Below, piece after piece: positions 54,253-63,302 of a DNA stretch of 64,000 nt. The stretch is taken from the NCBI RefSeq assembly GCF_900176595.1, contig NZ_LT838813.1, forward strand, positions 4,978,001 to 5,042,000. The letters run 5' to 3'. The first letter of the stretch is position 1; each line of letters starts with the position of its first letter. Position numbers and translations under genes: made by a program. Under the pieces are notes generated by a model that was not told where the DNA came from, did not search any database, and saw only the letters and a program-made list of their open reading frames with translations. This DNA is from Aquiflexum balticum DSM 16537 (GTDB taxonomy: Bacteria > Bacteroidota > Bacteroidia > Cytophagales > Cyclobacteriaceae).

Positions 54253-54375
54253 GGATCAATGAAGTATTTAATTATCTCAAGAGAAATTCTGCTGAAAAGG
54301 TAAAATAGCGTTATTGCAACCAGGTTTAAAAATATAATGGAAAACCAAATTACTACAGTTTAACTTATTTGAGTC

Positions 54376-54406
54376 CAAAAAAAAATGCCGGACAAAATCC
54401 GGCATT
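54376..54406 (-). terminator. Intrinsic terminator of the GH68 gene
   Basis: On the minus strand AATGCCGGA pairs with TCCGGCATT around a five-base loop and is followed by a run of ten T. On the plus strand the same hairpin may weakly end the esterase message. Confidence 0.85.
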
Positions 54407-54420
54407 CAAGTTTATATTGT

Positions 54421-55749
54421 TTATGGTAAAGAAGGTGCAAGTCTGTTGGTCAACGTGACCACATTGCCATTTACCGAAAGAACTAATCTTGGGGCAAGTG
54501 TACCTCCAAAATGTCTACGGTCCCATTCTTCTCCCAAAGCACCAAACTCTCCAACTTCAAGTCCTGGCTGAATATTATAGTAGTTGGTATTACTCAATAC
54601 AGTGTTGTTCTGCAACACATGCCATGAAAAGGTTGCATATGGGTCCTCTATTGGGTTTGCTGCCACAAGCGCACTTCCGTTGAGAGGCTCGTAGGGTCCG
54701 AGAAAACTGTCACAAACAAATCCGTACATCCCTTCAGGAGAATTAACCCTGTCCATTACTTCTGGAGAGAATTTTTCTATATGCGTAGAAAAATACAGAT
54801 AGTATTTGTTGTTATAAAGGACAAAATGAGGTCTTTCCAATTCGGAATTGATGTTTGTAACTACCAAGGGAGGAAGTAGTTTCCATTGGGTCAAATCATT
54901 GTTTACAGCTTCAGCCAAACCTACAGCACCGTTATAGGTTGTAATATCACCTGCTTCTCGAGCTGTGAAGGTCATATAAATCTTGTTGGTCGCAGGATCT
55001 CTGTAAATAAAAGGATCTCTCATTGCAAATACAGTTCCCGATTCATCCATCCCTGTAGCAGGTTGGTAGATTTGTCCATCAGCCTCCAAGATAACCTTAT
55101 GTTGACTATAATTTTCAAAAACAACAGTTTCTGACTGATTAGCCACCTGAGCTGTCGATAGGGCTATCCTTTGTTCATAGGAAATACCACCAGTATCATC
55201 ACCTGGAGCTCCACTGTTAATTCTACCTGAATTCAGTTCACCTTTTTCACCTGTCGCGGTATAATAGAAATACACCAAGCCTTGATCATAATAAGCTGAT
55301 CCGGCCCATTGACGCGAACCTATGATTTCGTCTTCTGTAAACACCATACCCTTATCTTCCCAATTAATACCATCCTTGGAAATAGCATAACGATGTCTTA
55401 CAATATCATGTCGCTTACCCGATAACACTGTATCAGGCGCTGTTAAAACTATCATGACACGGTATCCATTAATTCTTGCAATTGAACCATCCAAGTTAAG
55501 GATAGGCCAGTAATCCCACTGATGATATCCTGGCATTACATCCACACCTTCGTCAAAATCCACCCGAGGAATGGTGTTCCCTGTATTTCGGGAAATCAAC
55601 CGGACATGTTCAGCAGTCCACTCAACCGTTTGCACTTCTGCCGGATCTGTTGGATCTACGCCAACATTTGGCTGCTCTTCCGGATCACAGGAAGCAAGTA
55701 AGAAAAATCCTCCTGCTACTAAAAAAGGTAGCCATACATTTTTTTTCAT
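54421..55749 (-). CDS. GH68-family levansucrase/invertase-like lipoprotein
   Basis: About 442 residues from MKKNVWLPFLVAGGFFLLAS, with the lipid cysteine next (SCDPEEQ); longer frames from 55791 add leader codons. The five-bladed propeller enzymes of GH68 cleave sucrose and transfer fructose. The three key acids are visible: Asp in HQWDYWPI (nucleophile), Asp in AMRDPFIY (transition-state stabiliser) and Glu in SELERPHF (acid/base). Levansucrase, inulosucrase or simple invertase cannot be told apart. GH68 is not common in Bacteroidota. No fructokinase, permease or SusC/D pair is nearby. Confidence 0.88.
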   Translation of the reverse strand: MKKNVWLPFLVAGGFFLLASCDPEEQPNVGVDPTDPAEVQTVEWTAEHVRLISRNTGNTIPRVDFDEGVDVMPGYHQWDYWPILNLDGSIARINGYRVMIVLTAPDTVLSGKRHDIVRHRYAISKDGINWEDKGMVFTEDEIIGSRQWAGSAYYDQGLVYFYYTATGEKGELNSGRINSGAPGDDTGGISYEQRIALSTAQVANQSETVVFENYSQHKVILEADGQIYQPATGMDESGTVFAMRDPFIYRDPATNKIYMTFTAREAGDITTYNGAVGLAEAVNNDLTQWKLLPPLVVTNINSELERPHFVLYNNKYYLYFSTHIEKFSPEVMDRVNSPEGMYGFVCDSFLGPYEPLNGSALVAANPIEDPYATFSWHVLQNNTVLSNTNYYNIQPGLEVGEFGALGEEWDRRHFGGTLAPRLVLSVNGNVVTLTNRLAPSLP

Positions 55750-56155
55750 AATCATAAAATTTAAATTTTTAATAAAATATTTATACATCATACTTTACAA
55801 CATTATAAATATTTAGTTAAATGCTAAAAATTTTATAAAATAAAGAAATAATTAAAATTACTAATCTTCTGTATATTCAATTATGCGGTTTGGGGCATCA
55901 TGGAAAGGATAACAGCAACTATTGGAACCTTTTGTTTGATCCAATGTGGCTTGTATGGGTCAAGGATATATATAACCCTTTCATGAAACCTTGTAAGAAA
56001 TAGCAACCTTTCGAGCGGATAATTCCTATGGATAGTTATAGGAAATAAAACAAATATTACTATGTTAAAAAAAAAGAAATTTTGATTTTAGACCTGTCAC
56101 AAAGAAATAAAAAAAATAGCTTTTGAGAATATGGCAGATTTAGGGAAGTGGAATT
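55750..56155. other. AT-rich gene-free stretch
   Basis: The spacer upstream of the minus-strand GH68 gene. No coding frame or known RNA seen. One short hairpin (TTCCTAT / ATAGGAA) lies near 56026-56044; the rest is AT-rich sequence that should hold the GH68 promoter. Confidence 0.45.
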
Positions 56156-59100
56156 TTAATTTGAACTCCGATTCCTGCCCAAGCTGATCTTATAATCATC
56201 CGGTGTACCTTTCATATTGACGTTGACAAAACGGACCCTTTTATCTTCATCCCTGTATACAATTGCATCTTCCTGTTCGGGATCTACCTCATTTTTATTT
56301 TTTCCTCCAAAGAGTGATTTAAAACCAACCGATGTCACCATGCCCAAAGGGATTCTGATAAAATAATCCATATTCATATCCAGACTCTGCTTTCCAGACA
56401 GTTCGATAAAGCCCAAACTTGAATTGATATTCATATTGGGAATATTCAAAATACCATCTTTCAAATCAAAGGTATTGCTCAGGGTATCAAACTTCACATT
56501 GTTGAGATTACGATCTGAAAAATAGCTCGACATAGCACTCAAAGGTGCAAAATTCACTATACTCCCCTGATATACTGTCAGATCCATTTTTGCTTCTGAC
56601 TTGTCAATAATCGGGGTGAGATCAGGATATACTAAAAACTTACTGGTTATTGTTCCACTTACTTTTCCGTGAAGATTTTCATTGATGAGGTAATCCTGTC
56701 CAAAATTCTCGAATTTGATAAGCAACTTATCAAGGTCAAGCTTTGATGCTTTCATAGTACTGTGAAAATATATATGCTCGGGATCTGAACCATTAAAATA
56801 ACCCTTAACTCCCAAAGTCCCATCCGCTGCCCTTAAACCGAGAGTATCCAAATAGATGTAATGATCAGCTGTAGTACGCGCAGAAGCAGTGACATTTTCC
56901 AACCAAAAAGTATGGTAATTCATTTTTCCGATTTCTGCACTGATATCCATCTCAGTGAAAGGAATTTCGAAAACATTGAATGCTTCCTGATGATTGGTGT
57001 CCACATCTATGCTTTCAAAACCCATCAATGCATCCAAGTCCAAGGAAAGTGATTTCAAGTGGAAAAAATTCCGCTTATTCTTGAGTGAATCCACTTCACC
57101 GAGTTGATATCCCATACTTACTTTGAAATCGGAGGAGCCCATTTTTCCACCAAAATCGGTGACAGTCAGGAACTCATGCTCATAATGGATCCTTCCTCCA
57201 AAATCCTCCAATCTCAATGGATGTACCCTGAATTTTCCATCGAGGTCAGTCAAATAAAAATCAGCAGATTCGAAACCGTCATTGTAATGGAGATCCAGAC
57301 TACCCTTCAATTTCAAACCGTCTATTTCCTCTTTTTGATAATCTTTGGGCAGGTAGTTAACCCCATTGTATTTTAAAAGATCACTGATATTTAAATGATT
57401 GGAAACCAAATCAAATTCAAACCTGCTGTCACCTTTTGGGCTTTCCTGAAACCATTTAGGATAATTCAGGACTTTTCCGGAAAAATGAAAATCACTCTTA
57501 TCAATCTCTCCTGAAAAATCCATTACCTCCATATTTTTCTCCCCAATCATAATGTCAGCATGAAAATCATGAAAAGCGTGTGGGTATTTTTCCAGCTTTG
57601 CATAAAAATCCTCAATAAAAAACTCTCCTTGAGGCAAATGCTCATAATCCATCAGGTTTTTTCCCGTAGACTCGAATGCAAGCTTGATTTTAAAATCATT
57701 GATCAATTCATTGATACTACTGTCTGAAGGTAATAATTGCTTCAAATCAATTTTAGTGGAATTTGCGTCCAATTGGACTTTAACGGGTTTGGGATTACTG
57801 TGCAGTATTGCAGGCAAGTCGTCAATAGTTCCTGAAAGGTTAAAATCTGAATCTGCTATCTGAAAACTCAAATTATCCAAGCGGAGATTTCCTTCTCTCA
57901 TAAATGCATATGCATTTACAGTCCTGATCTGATGGGGATAATCGGGCAAAGAAAAATTGAGATCAATGATTTTCAGCTCGCTTTGGACACTGCTCTTTGC
58001 ATTACTGATTCCAGTCACTCCGGATTCAAAGTCAATGAGTTCATCAAAATCCATATCCACAATCACCTGACCGCTGATACCCTGAAGCCCCTCTACTTCA
58101 AAAAAATCTCCCAAAAATTCCAGATCCAGATCTGCATTTAGATTGATTTTGACATAGGGGTTTTCGAAATCTTTAACGATCAATCTTCCCTGAAATTTAC
58201 CTTGATCCGGTTTGGCATAAAAATTCAACAATTGAAACTCTGATGTCTTGAGACTTCTATCTTTCCCATTGGTGAAAAATCCCGAAAATCTCAAATCATC
58301 TACTTTCTTGTTGATCCCTGTGTTGAGGAAATAAGCATTATCACATCCAAATTCTATTGCAATCTCCGGGACATGACCATTACCTGCGAAACCCTCGATA
58401 CTTCCCTGAAAAAACACATCTCCTTCATTTTGATATTTCCGGAGAAGCAAGGCTGTTTCTTTTGGTAGAAAAGCAGCCAGAAGAGAAAAGTCAGGTTTTT
58501 CTCCTGCCATTCGGATATCCAGATATACTTGATCTTCCAGGTCTACTTTTCCCTCCAAGCCCAGCTGCGCATCTTCCAAATGCAATTTGGAAGGAGCTAA
58601 AACCAACTCATTGGTATTTTGATCATAATCAAATTCCAAATCCAATTTGAAATGTTTTTGTGAGAAAAATGTAGGCTTACCATCTAGAATGTAATCCAAA
58701 ACGAAATTAGAAATCAGATCAATATAAATATGCTCATCCTGAAGTTTGATGACAGCATCTGTCTTCTCAAGGTTGGCATAGATTGTTGTCAAGTTTGATA
58801 AATCATCAAATTTAACTTTGAAGTTTTTCAATTGGATCGATGACAAATCAATATTCATACCCTCTTCATCCACTGATTCTGTTTCTTCTTTTCCGAAACC
58901 TTTGGCCATCAACAGATTGATTTTTCCGTCAGCATCTTTGATAAGATCCAAATTTCCGTTTTGGAGTTTTAGGCTTTTGATTTTGTATTTGCCTCTAATG
59001 ATATCCCAAATGCTGAAACCTACATATAAATCCTCGGCAGCATAAATAACATTGGAATCTGTGATTTTGCTTTCAAAAAAAACTATGTCCTCTAGATCGA

Positions 59101-59305
59101 TGGAGACATACGGAAAGTTTGCAAATGGAGCAATTTTTGAATCGCGAATGATCAATTCCCCTTCAAACTGCTCATTCATAATTCCAACGGCTTTTTGGGT
59201 AAGGGATTTCTGTTGAGAATATAAAAGAATGATTGCTATTGTTGGAATTACAACAAAAATTAAAAATAGCAAAATCAGTAAAATCCTTATTTTTTTACTT
59301 TTCAT
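56156..59305 (-). CDS. AsmA-like envelope protein
   Basis: A 1049-residue protein with one N-terminal membrane helix (~7-29) and a long periplasmic part rich in beta strands. The start (IDLEDIVFFESKITDSNVIY, then AAEDLYVGFSIWDIIRGKYK) and the C-terminal segment (VKFDTLSNTFDLKDGILNIP and SVGFKSLFGGKN) match the AsmA/TamB-like lipid-transfer superfamily. Repeated strand-turn units such as LKGSLDLHYNDGFESADFYL suggest a long groove. Members act in outer-membrane lipid homeostasis; a specific role here is unknown. It stands alone on the minus strand. Confidence 0.87.
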   Translation of the reverse strand: MKSKKIRILLILLFLIFVVIPTIAIILLYSQQKSLTQKAVGIMNEQFEGELIIRDSKIAPFANFPYVSIDLEDIVFFESKITDSNVIYAAEDLYVGFSIWDIIRGKYKIKSLKLQNGNLDLIKDADGKINLLMAKGFGKEETESVDEEGMNIDLSSIQLKNFKVKFDDLSNLTTIYANLEKTDAVIKLQDEHIYIDLISNFVLDYILDGKPTFFSQKHFKLDLEFDYDQNTNELVLAPSKLHLEDAQLGLEGKVDLEDQVYLDIRMAGEKPDFSLLAAFLPKETALLLRKYQNEGDVFFQGSIEGFAGNGHVPEIAIEFGCDNAYFLNTGINKKVDDLRFSGFFTNGKDRSLKTSEFQLLNFYAKPDQGKFQGRLIVKDFENPYVKINLNADLDLEFLGDFFEVEGLQGISGQVIVDMDFDELIDFESGVTGISNAKSSVQSELKIIDLNFSLPDYPHQIRTVNAYAFMREGNLRLDNLSFQIADSDFNLSGTIDDLPAILHSNPKPVKVQLDANSTKIDLKQLLPSDSSINELINDFKIKLAFESTGKNLMDYEHLPQGEFFIEDFYAKLEKYPHAFHDFHADIMIGEKNMEVMDFSGEIDKSDFHFSGKVLNYPKWFQESPKGDSRFEFDLVSNHLNISDLLKYNGVNYLPKDYQKEEIDGLKLKGSLDLHYNDGFESADFYLTDLDGKFRVHPLRLEDFGGRIHYEHEFLTVTDFGGKMGSSDFKVSMGYQLGEVDSLKNKRNFFHLKSLSLDLDALMGFESIDVDTNHQEAFNVFEIPFTEMDISAEIGKMNYHTFWLENVTASARTTADHYIYLDTLGLRAADGTLGVKGYFNGSDPEHIYFHSTMKASKLDLDKLLIKFENFGQDYLINENLHGKVSGTITSKFLVYPDLTPIIDKSEAKMDLTVYQGSIVNFAPLSAMSSYFSDRNLNNVKFDTLSNTFDLKDGILNIPNMNINSSLGFIELSGKQSLDMNMDYFIRIPLGMVTSVGFKSLFGGKNKNEVDPEQEDAIVYRDEDKRVRFVNVNMKGTPDDYKISLGRNRSSN

Positions 59306-59383
59306 GTGGGCGATGCAAAATAGATTACGTCAAATTCAACGTAAATAAATTATTTAAAATACTAAGAAAGCAAAAATTTTAGT

Positions 59384-60808
59384 TCAATTAATTCTTCCAG
59401 GTTGCCTAAGATTATTCCCATCATTTCCATTGAGGGCATCTCCCAAATCTTCACGGGCCTTATCAGCAAGTTTTACAAACATATCTACTACCTGAGGATT
59501 TTCCCCAATCACATTGTTTTTTTCGGAAGGATCAGTAGGGATATGATACAATTCCATTTCTGCCAAATCGACCATGGTATATTTAATAGGGATTCCATCA
59601 TCCCGGAAATTCTGATCAGGTGCGATAGTTCTATATTTGTGCGGAAAATAAAGCTTCCATTCGCCCATAACCACTGCTTGAAGTTCGTTTCTGTTGTAAT
59701 AGACAAAATAGGCTTCTTGAGGTGAAGCCGCAGTATAGTCCACCAACATAGAGGAGATATCCAATCCATCAATCGGTAAGGCTGGCAATTGCGCACCCGT
59801 AAATGAGGCAATCGTTGGTAAAATGTCAATAGTCATGGCAGGATTTTTCTGAACTTTCCCCTCAGGTATTTTGCCTTTCCATTTCATAATGGTAGGAACT
59901 TTCACCCCGCCATCCCAAGAAGTCCCTTTTCCTTCCCTGAGTGGATATGCCGAACCAGAATGTCCCGAATAGGATAACCATGGTCCATTGTCCGAAAGAA
60001 ATATAACCAAAGTATTCTCTTCCAATCCGTTTTCTTTCAAAGCTTTGAGCACCTCTCCCACTGACCAATCAATTTCCATGATCACATCTCCATAAAGTCC
60101 CCTTTCGGATTTACCCTTGAATTTATCAGAAACAAACAAAGGGACGTGTGGCATGGGGTGTGCCAAATAAAGAAAAAATGGATTTTCCGTATTTCGTTTT
60201 ATAAAGTCTACTGATTTTTCTGTAAACCAAGTTGTAAACATGCTTTGATCCGTCCAAACCGTATCTGCAACTTGATCATTTTGGTATAAAGGCAATGGTG
60301 GGTAGTAGTCTTTAGTTTCCGGATGATTGGGCCACATATCATTGGAATATGGAATTCCAAAATACTCATCAAAACCCTGATTGGTGGGCAGAAAATCGGG
60401 GTGGTGGCCCAAATGCCATTTTCCAAATATTGCAGTTTGATAGCCAAGAGGTTTGAGCATTTCGGCAATGGTTGTCTCATCCGGATTAAGGCCATGAGTG
60501 CTGGAATGATCCAAAGCCCCATGAATACCCAATCTATTGGAATAGGTCCCTGTCAGTAAAGCGGCTCTTGAAGCCGAACACACTGCCTGTGCCACATAGA
60601 AATTCGTGAATTTTATGCCTTCAGAAGCCATCTGATCCAAATTGGGAGTGTCAATATCAGGAGATCCAAATACGCCTACGTCATTATACCCTTGATCGTC
60701 TGTGAAAATCAATACAATATTTGGTAGGATCGGTGCTGATTCTTTGGGAGAAGTGCAGCCGGAAATTTTAACTATTAGTAGAAAGAAAATTAAATTATAA
60801 AATCTCAT
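59384..60808 (-). CDS. Sulfatase (arylsulfatase family) lipoprotein
   Basis: About 474 residues from the ATG at 60808 (MRFYNLIFFLLIVKISGCTS), with a lipoprotein signal. NIVLIFTDDQGYNDVGVFGS gives the metal Asp pair. The formylglycine site is AVCSASRAALLTG (C-x-A-x-R). FGKWHLGH and VIFLSDNGPWLSYSGHSGSA hold the remaining active-site residues, and YPLREGKGTSWDGGVKVPTI is a family block. The cysteine would need a maturation enzyme encoded elsewhere. Such enzymes remove sulfate from polysaccharides. No carbohydrate cluster is adjacent, so the substrate is unknown. Confidence 0.93.
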   Translation of the reverse strand: MRFYNLIFFLLIVKISGCTSPKESAPILPNIVLIFTDDQGYNDVGVFGSPDIDTPNLDQMASEGIKFTNFYVAQAVCSASRAALLTGTYSNRLGIHGALDHSSTHGLNPDETTIAEMLKPLGYQTAIFGKWHLGHHPDFLPTNQGFDEYFGIPYSNDMWPNHPETKDYYPPLPLYQNDQVADTVWTDQSMFTTWFTEKSVDFIKRNTENPFFLYLAHPMPHVPLFVSDKFKGKSERGLYGDVIMEIDWSVGEVLKALKENGLEENTLVIFLSDNGPWLSYSGHSGSAYPLREGKGTSWDGGVKVPTIMKWKGKIPEGKVQKNPAMTIDILPTIASFTGAQLPALPIDGLDISSMLVDYTAASPQEAYFVYYNRNELQAVVMGEWKLYFPHKYRTIAPDQNFRDDGIPIKYTMVDLAEMELYHIPTDPSEKNNVIGENPQVVDMFVKLADKAREDLGDALNGNDGNNLRQPGRIN

Positions 60809-60886
60809 TAATGATAACTTTTTAAGAATTCCCAAATTTAAAACGCTTTGTAAACCTAAAAAATAATATCTCTTTCAATGTTGAAT

Positions 60887-61330
60887 TTATACATCCAATA
60901 ACCTTCTATGATAGTTAATTTGACCAAGATGGTAATTGAGGTGACTGAACAGGTGAAACATAAAATATTCATATGTCATGGGTTCATCAAAAACCACATG
61001 GGGATAGTTACTGTCAAATTTATCTTCCGAAAACATTAATATGGCATTTGTCACCTCTTGTATGGTGTCGTCCAATTGTTCTATCAAGGAGTCCCTTGGT
61101 ATATCAAAGGTAGAAAATTCAGCATTCCTGTCTCTGACATACCCTGAATTTCCCATGACAGCTCCTATATAGTAATTCAGATTTCCGATCAAATGGATAG
61201 TAAGTGTACCTGCCGAATTGAGAATGTCACCTGAAACTTTCCAGATGTTTTCCTCTTTCTTGTAGCGTTTTAATTCGGTCTTCAATTTATTCAAATCCCG
61301 ATCAAATAAATTTATGAGGGTATCTTTCAT
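60887..61330 (-). CDS. DinB-like four-helix protein (DUF1572 type)
   Basis: A 147-residue protein of the DinB/YfiT superfamily. The helical metal site is visible as GTLTIHLIGNLNYYIGAVMG (first His) and FHLFSHLNYHLGQINYHRRL (second and third His). Family members are metal-binding and often act as thiol transferases or hydrolases; no function is assigned here. It follows the phosphofructokinase gene by 11 bases on the same strand and is probably co-transcribed. Confidence 0.85.
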   Translation of the reverse strand: MKDTLINLFDRDLNKLKTELKRYKKEENIWKVSGDILNSAGTLTIHLIGNLNYYIGAVMGNSGYVRDRNAEFSTFDIPRDSLIEQLDDTIQEVTNAILMFSEDKFDSNYPHVVFDEPMTYEYFMFHLFSHLNYHLGQINYHRRLLDV

Positions 61331-61341
61331 TTTTTATTTCT

Positions 61342-62433
61342 TTAATCACCGAAAATTATTCCCAATCCTTTTGCACCGCGAATAATAAAACTATCAATTC
61401 CAACCACATTATTTTCTTTAGTAGCATCTTCCAACGGAACAGATATAAAAGTATTGTTTTTGAATGCAACCATTTTTCCAAAATCACCCTCCAATAACAT
61501 CTCGAATGCTTTGACTCCGAACAAAGAAGCCAATACCCTATCAAATGCGGTTGGGGTACCTCCTCTTTGGACATGACCCAAAATAGTCTCTCTTATTTCA
61601 GGATGAACTCCCGCATCTTTCAGTTGTTGTGAAAGTTGAAGTGCTACCCCACCCAAGCGGACATGTCTGGAACCTTCTTCACCTTCTCTTGAGACGATAG
61701 TTCCTTCTTTAGCCTTTGCTCCTTCGGCAATTACAATGTTCACAAAACCTCTTCCTTCATGGTATCGGGATTCTATTTTTTTGACAAGCTTATTGATATC
61801 GTATGGAATCTCAGGAATCAGACATATCTCTGCACCACCGGCGATGGCGGTATGTATGGCTATCCAACCTGCATCTCTTCCCATTACTTCCATGATCATA
61901 ACCCGATGATGACTTTCTGCCGTAGTGACCAATTTATCAAAACTATCGGAAGCAATCTGTACGGCAGTTTGAAAACCGAAAGTCATATCTGTCGCCGAAA
62001 GGTCATTATCTATTGTTTTGGGAACGCCAATGATAGGCAATCCATGGTCAAAAAATGCCTTGGAAATTTTTTGGGAGCCATCGCCCCCGATATTGATTAC
62101 CGCATCAAAACCCAATTCTTTGATTCTGTCCACATAATCCTTGGTCTTGTCGACAAAAATCACATTTCCGTTTTCATCTTTGACAGGATAATGCAAAGGG
62201 TCAGATTTGTTGGTGGTTTTCAAAATTGTCCCACCCCTTACATGGATTCCTGCTGTTTTTTTTCCGGTAAGTTTGATGATCCTAACAGGATCAGTAAAGA
62301 GTCCATTGAATGCCTCCATGCTGCCATAGACTTCCCATTCTTTGGTTTTTTTTGCTCTTTTGCAGATTCCTCTAATTACTGCGTTTAAACCGGGACAATC
62401 TCCCCCACCGGTTGCGATCAAAAGTTTTTTCAT
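61342..62433 (-). CDS. pfkA: 6-phosphofructokinase (Gly104/Lys124 mixed type)
   Basis: A 363-residue phosphofructokinase. The start KKLLIATGGGDCPGLNAVIR matches the group with TGGGDCPG. The nucleotide loop is INIGGDGSQKI, where Gly at the second Asp position of GGDD predicts ATP use. VPKTIDND has the Lys usual for pyrophosphate-dependent forms. EVMGRDAGWIA, AEGAKAKEG and ETILGHVQRGGTPTAFDRVL are substrate and effector signatures. The phosphoryl donor is therefore ambiguous, with ATP favoured. The DinB-like gene follows. Confidence 0.92.
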   Translation of the reverse strand: MKKLLIATGGGDCPGLNAVIRGICKRAKKTKEWEVYGSMEAFNGLFTDPVRIIKLTGKKTAGIHVRGGTILKTTNKSDPLHYPVKDENGNVIFVDKTKDYVDRIKELGFDAVINIGGDGSQKISKAFFDHGLPIIGVPKTIDNDLSATDMTFGFQTAVQIASDSFDKLVTTAESHHRVMIMEVMGRDAGWIAIHTAIAGGAEICLIPEIPYDINKLVKKIESRYHEGRGFVNIVIAEGAKAKEGTIVSREGEEGSRHVRLGGVALQLSQQLKDAGVHPEIRETILGHVQRGGTPTAFDRVLASLFGVKAFEMLLEGDFGKMVAFKNNTFISVPLEDATKENNVVGIDSFIIRGAKGLGIIFGD

Positions 62434-62627
62434 AGATTTAAAAGGTTGATTGATTCTTAACGCAACTTACGAAAATAGTTTTTTAAGGCCCTTCTTTATT
62501 GTTTCAAAATGTATTGGAAATTTCATTAAGGTTGATTGATATAAGGACAGCAGAATTATTTTTAAGGAAATTATTTAAATATGTTATAAAAGAAAAGATG
62601 TTAACTTTTAATAAAAAACGGAAAATA

Positions 62628-62709
62628 GAACGCTGATGAAGCTGATTTTCCTGATGCACACTGATAAATAAATCATTGAAAATCAGTTCTATCAGCGTTA
62701 TCAGCGTTC
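62628..62709. repeat. Imperfect inverted repeat element
   Basis: GAACGCTGATGAAGCTGAT at the left matches the reverse complement of ATCAGCGTTATCAGCGTTC at the right in 17 of 19 positions. The ~45-base middle is AT-rich. It looks like a dispersed intergenic element and lies directly upstream of the truncated HEPN gene. Confidence 0.7.
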
Positions 62710-62730
62710 CAAAGATGTTAAAAAAAATAA

Positions 62731-62973
62731 AGCGGAGAAATTCAAATAAAACATGCACCATTTACTCATAATCTTTACAGACTAGCAGAATATCTTGAAG
62801 TAACAGTGTCAGACGAATATTCGGATTGGTTGGATGTTATCACTACCTTTAACTTAAATGCAAGATATGATGACCATAAAAAAGAATTTTATCGTCTTTG
62901 CAATAAAGACTATGCGTTACTTTGGATGGATAGAATAAATGAATTAAGAAAATGGATCAAAGAGAAGCTCTAA
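62731..62973 (+). pseudogene. 5'-truncated HEPN-domain gene (toxin remnant)
   Basis: The frame is open from 62731 to the TAA at 62971 but has no start before an internal Met, and in-frame stops lie at 62719 and 62728. The translation HAPFTHNLYRLAEYLEVTVS, DEYSDWLDVITTFNLNARYD and DHKKEFYRLCNKDY is the C-terminal part of a HEPN domain, with RYDDH like the Rx4-6H motif. About 50 N-terminal residues are missing, apparently where the inverted repeat lies. Its end overlaps the MNT gene start by 22 bases. Confidence 0.75.
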
Positions 62974-63269
62974 TTATTGTCCAAAAATATGTTGAGGAAT
63001 TAAATGAAAAATTTGACCTCATTAAGGTTATATTATTTGGCTCTTATGCAAAAGGAGATTTTCACGATGAGAGTGATATTGATATCGCAGTAGTTTTGAA
63101 AGATTACAACAATTTGCCTGACATGCAACTGGAATTAATGAGGTTAAGAAGAAAATTTGACAGCCGAATTGAACCACATCCCTTCAGAGAATCTGATTTC
63201 AATATTTCTAATCCTCTAGTATATGAGATTTTGAAGCACGGGAAAGAAATCAAAATAACTGTTTCATAA
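62952..63269 (+). CDS. MNT-type nucleotidyltransferase (antitoxin of HEPN/MNT pair)
   Basis: A 105-residue minimal nucleotidyltransferase. The signature GSYAKGDFHDESDIDIAVVL (GSx10DxD) is intact, and a third acid may lie near DSRIEPHPF. In HEPN/MNT systems such proteins modify or neutralise the RNase toxin. Here the HEPN gene just upstream is truncated, so the antitoxin seems to be left without a working partner. The overlapping order is the normal one. Confidence 0.9.
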   Translation: MDQREALIIVQKYVEELNEKFDLIKVILFGSYAKGDFHDESDIDIAVVLKDYNNLPDMQLELMRLRRKFDSRIEPHPFRESDFNISNPLVYEILKHGKEIKITVS

Positions 63270-63302
63270 AACCAACTTATTACTTTTCAAATTTAAACAA
63301 AA

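Noticed and set aside
60208-60522. Alternative frames inside the sulfatase gene
   Set aside because: The sulfatase frame carries all family motifs without interruption, so the others are shadows.
62504-62761. 85-codon minus-strand frame
   Set aside because: It lies over the inverted repeat and AT-rich spacer and resembles no protein family.
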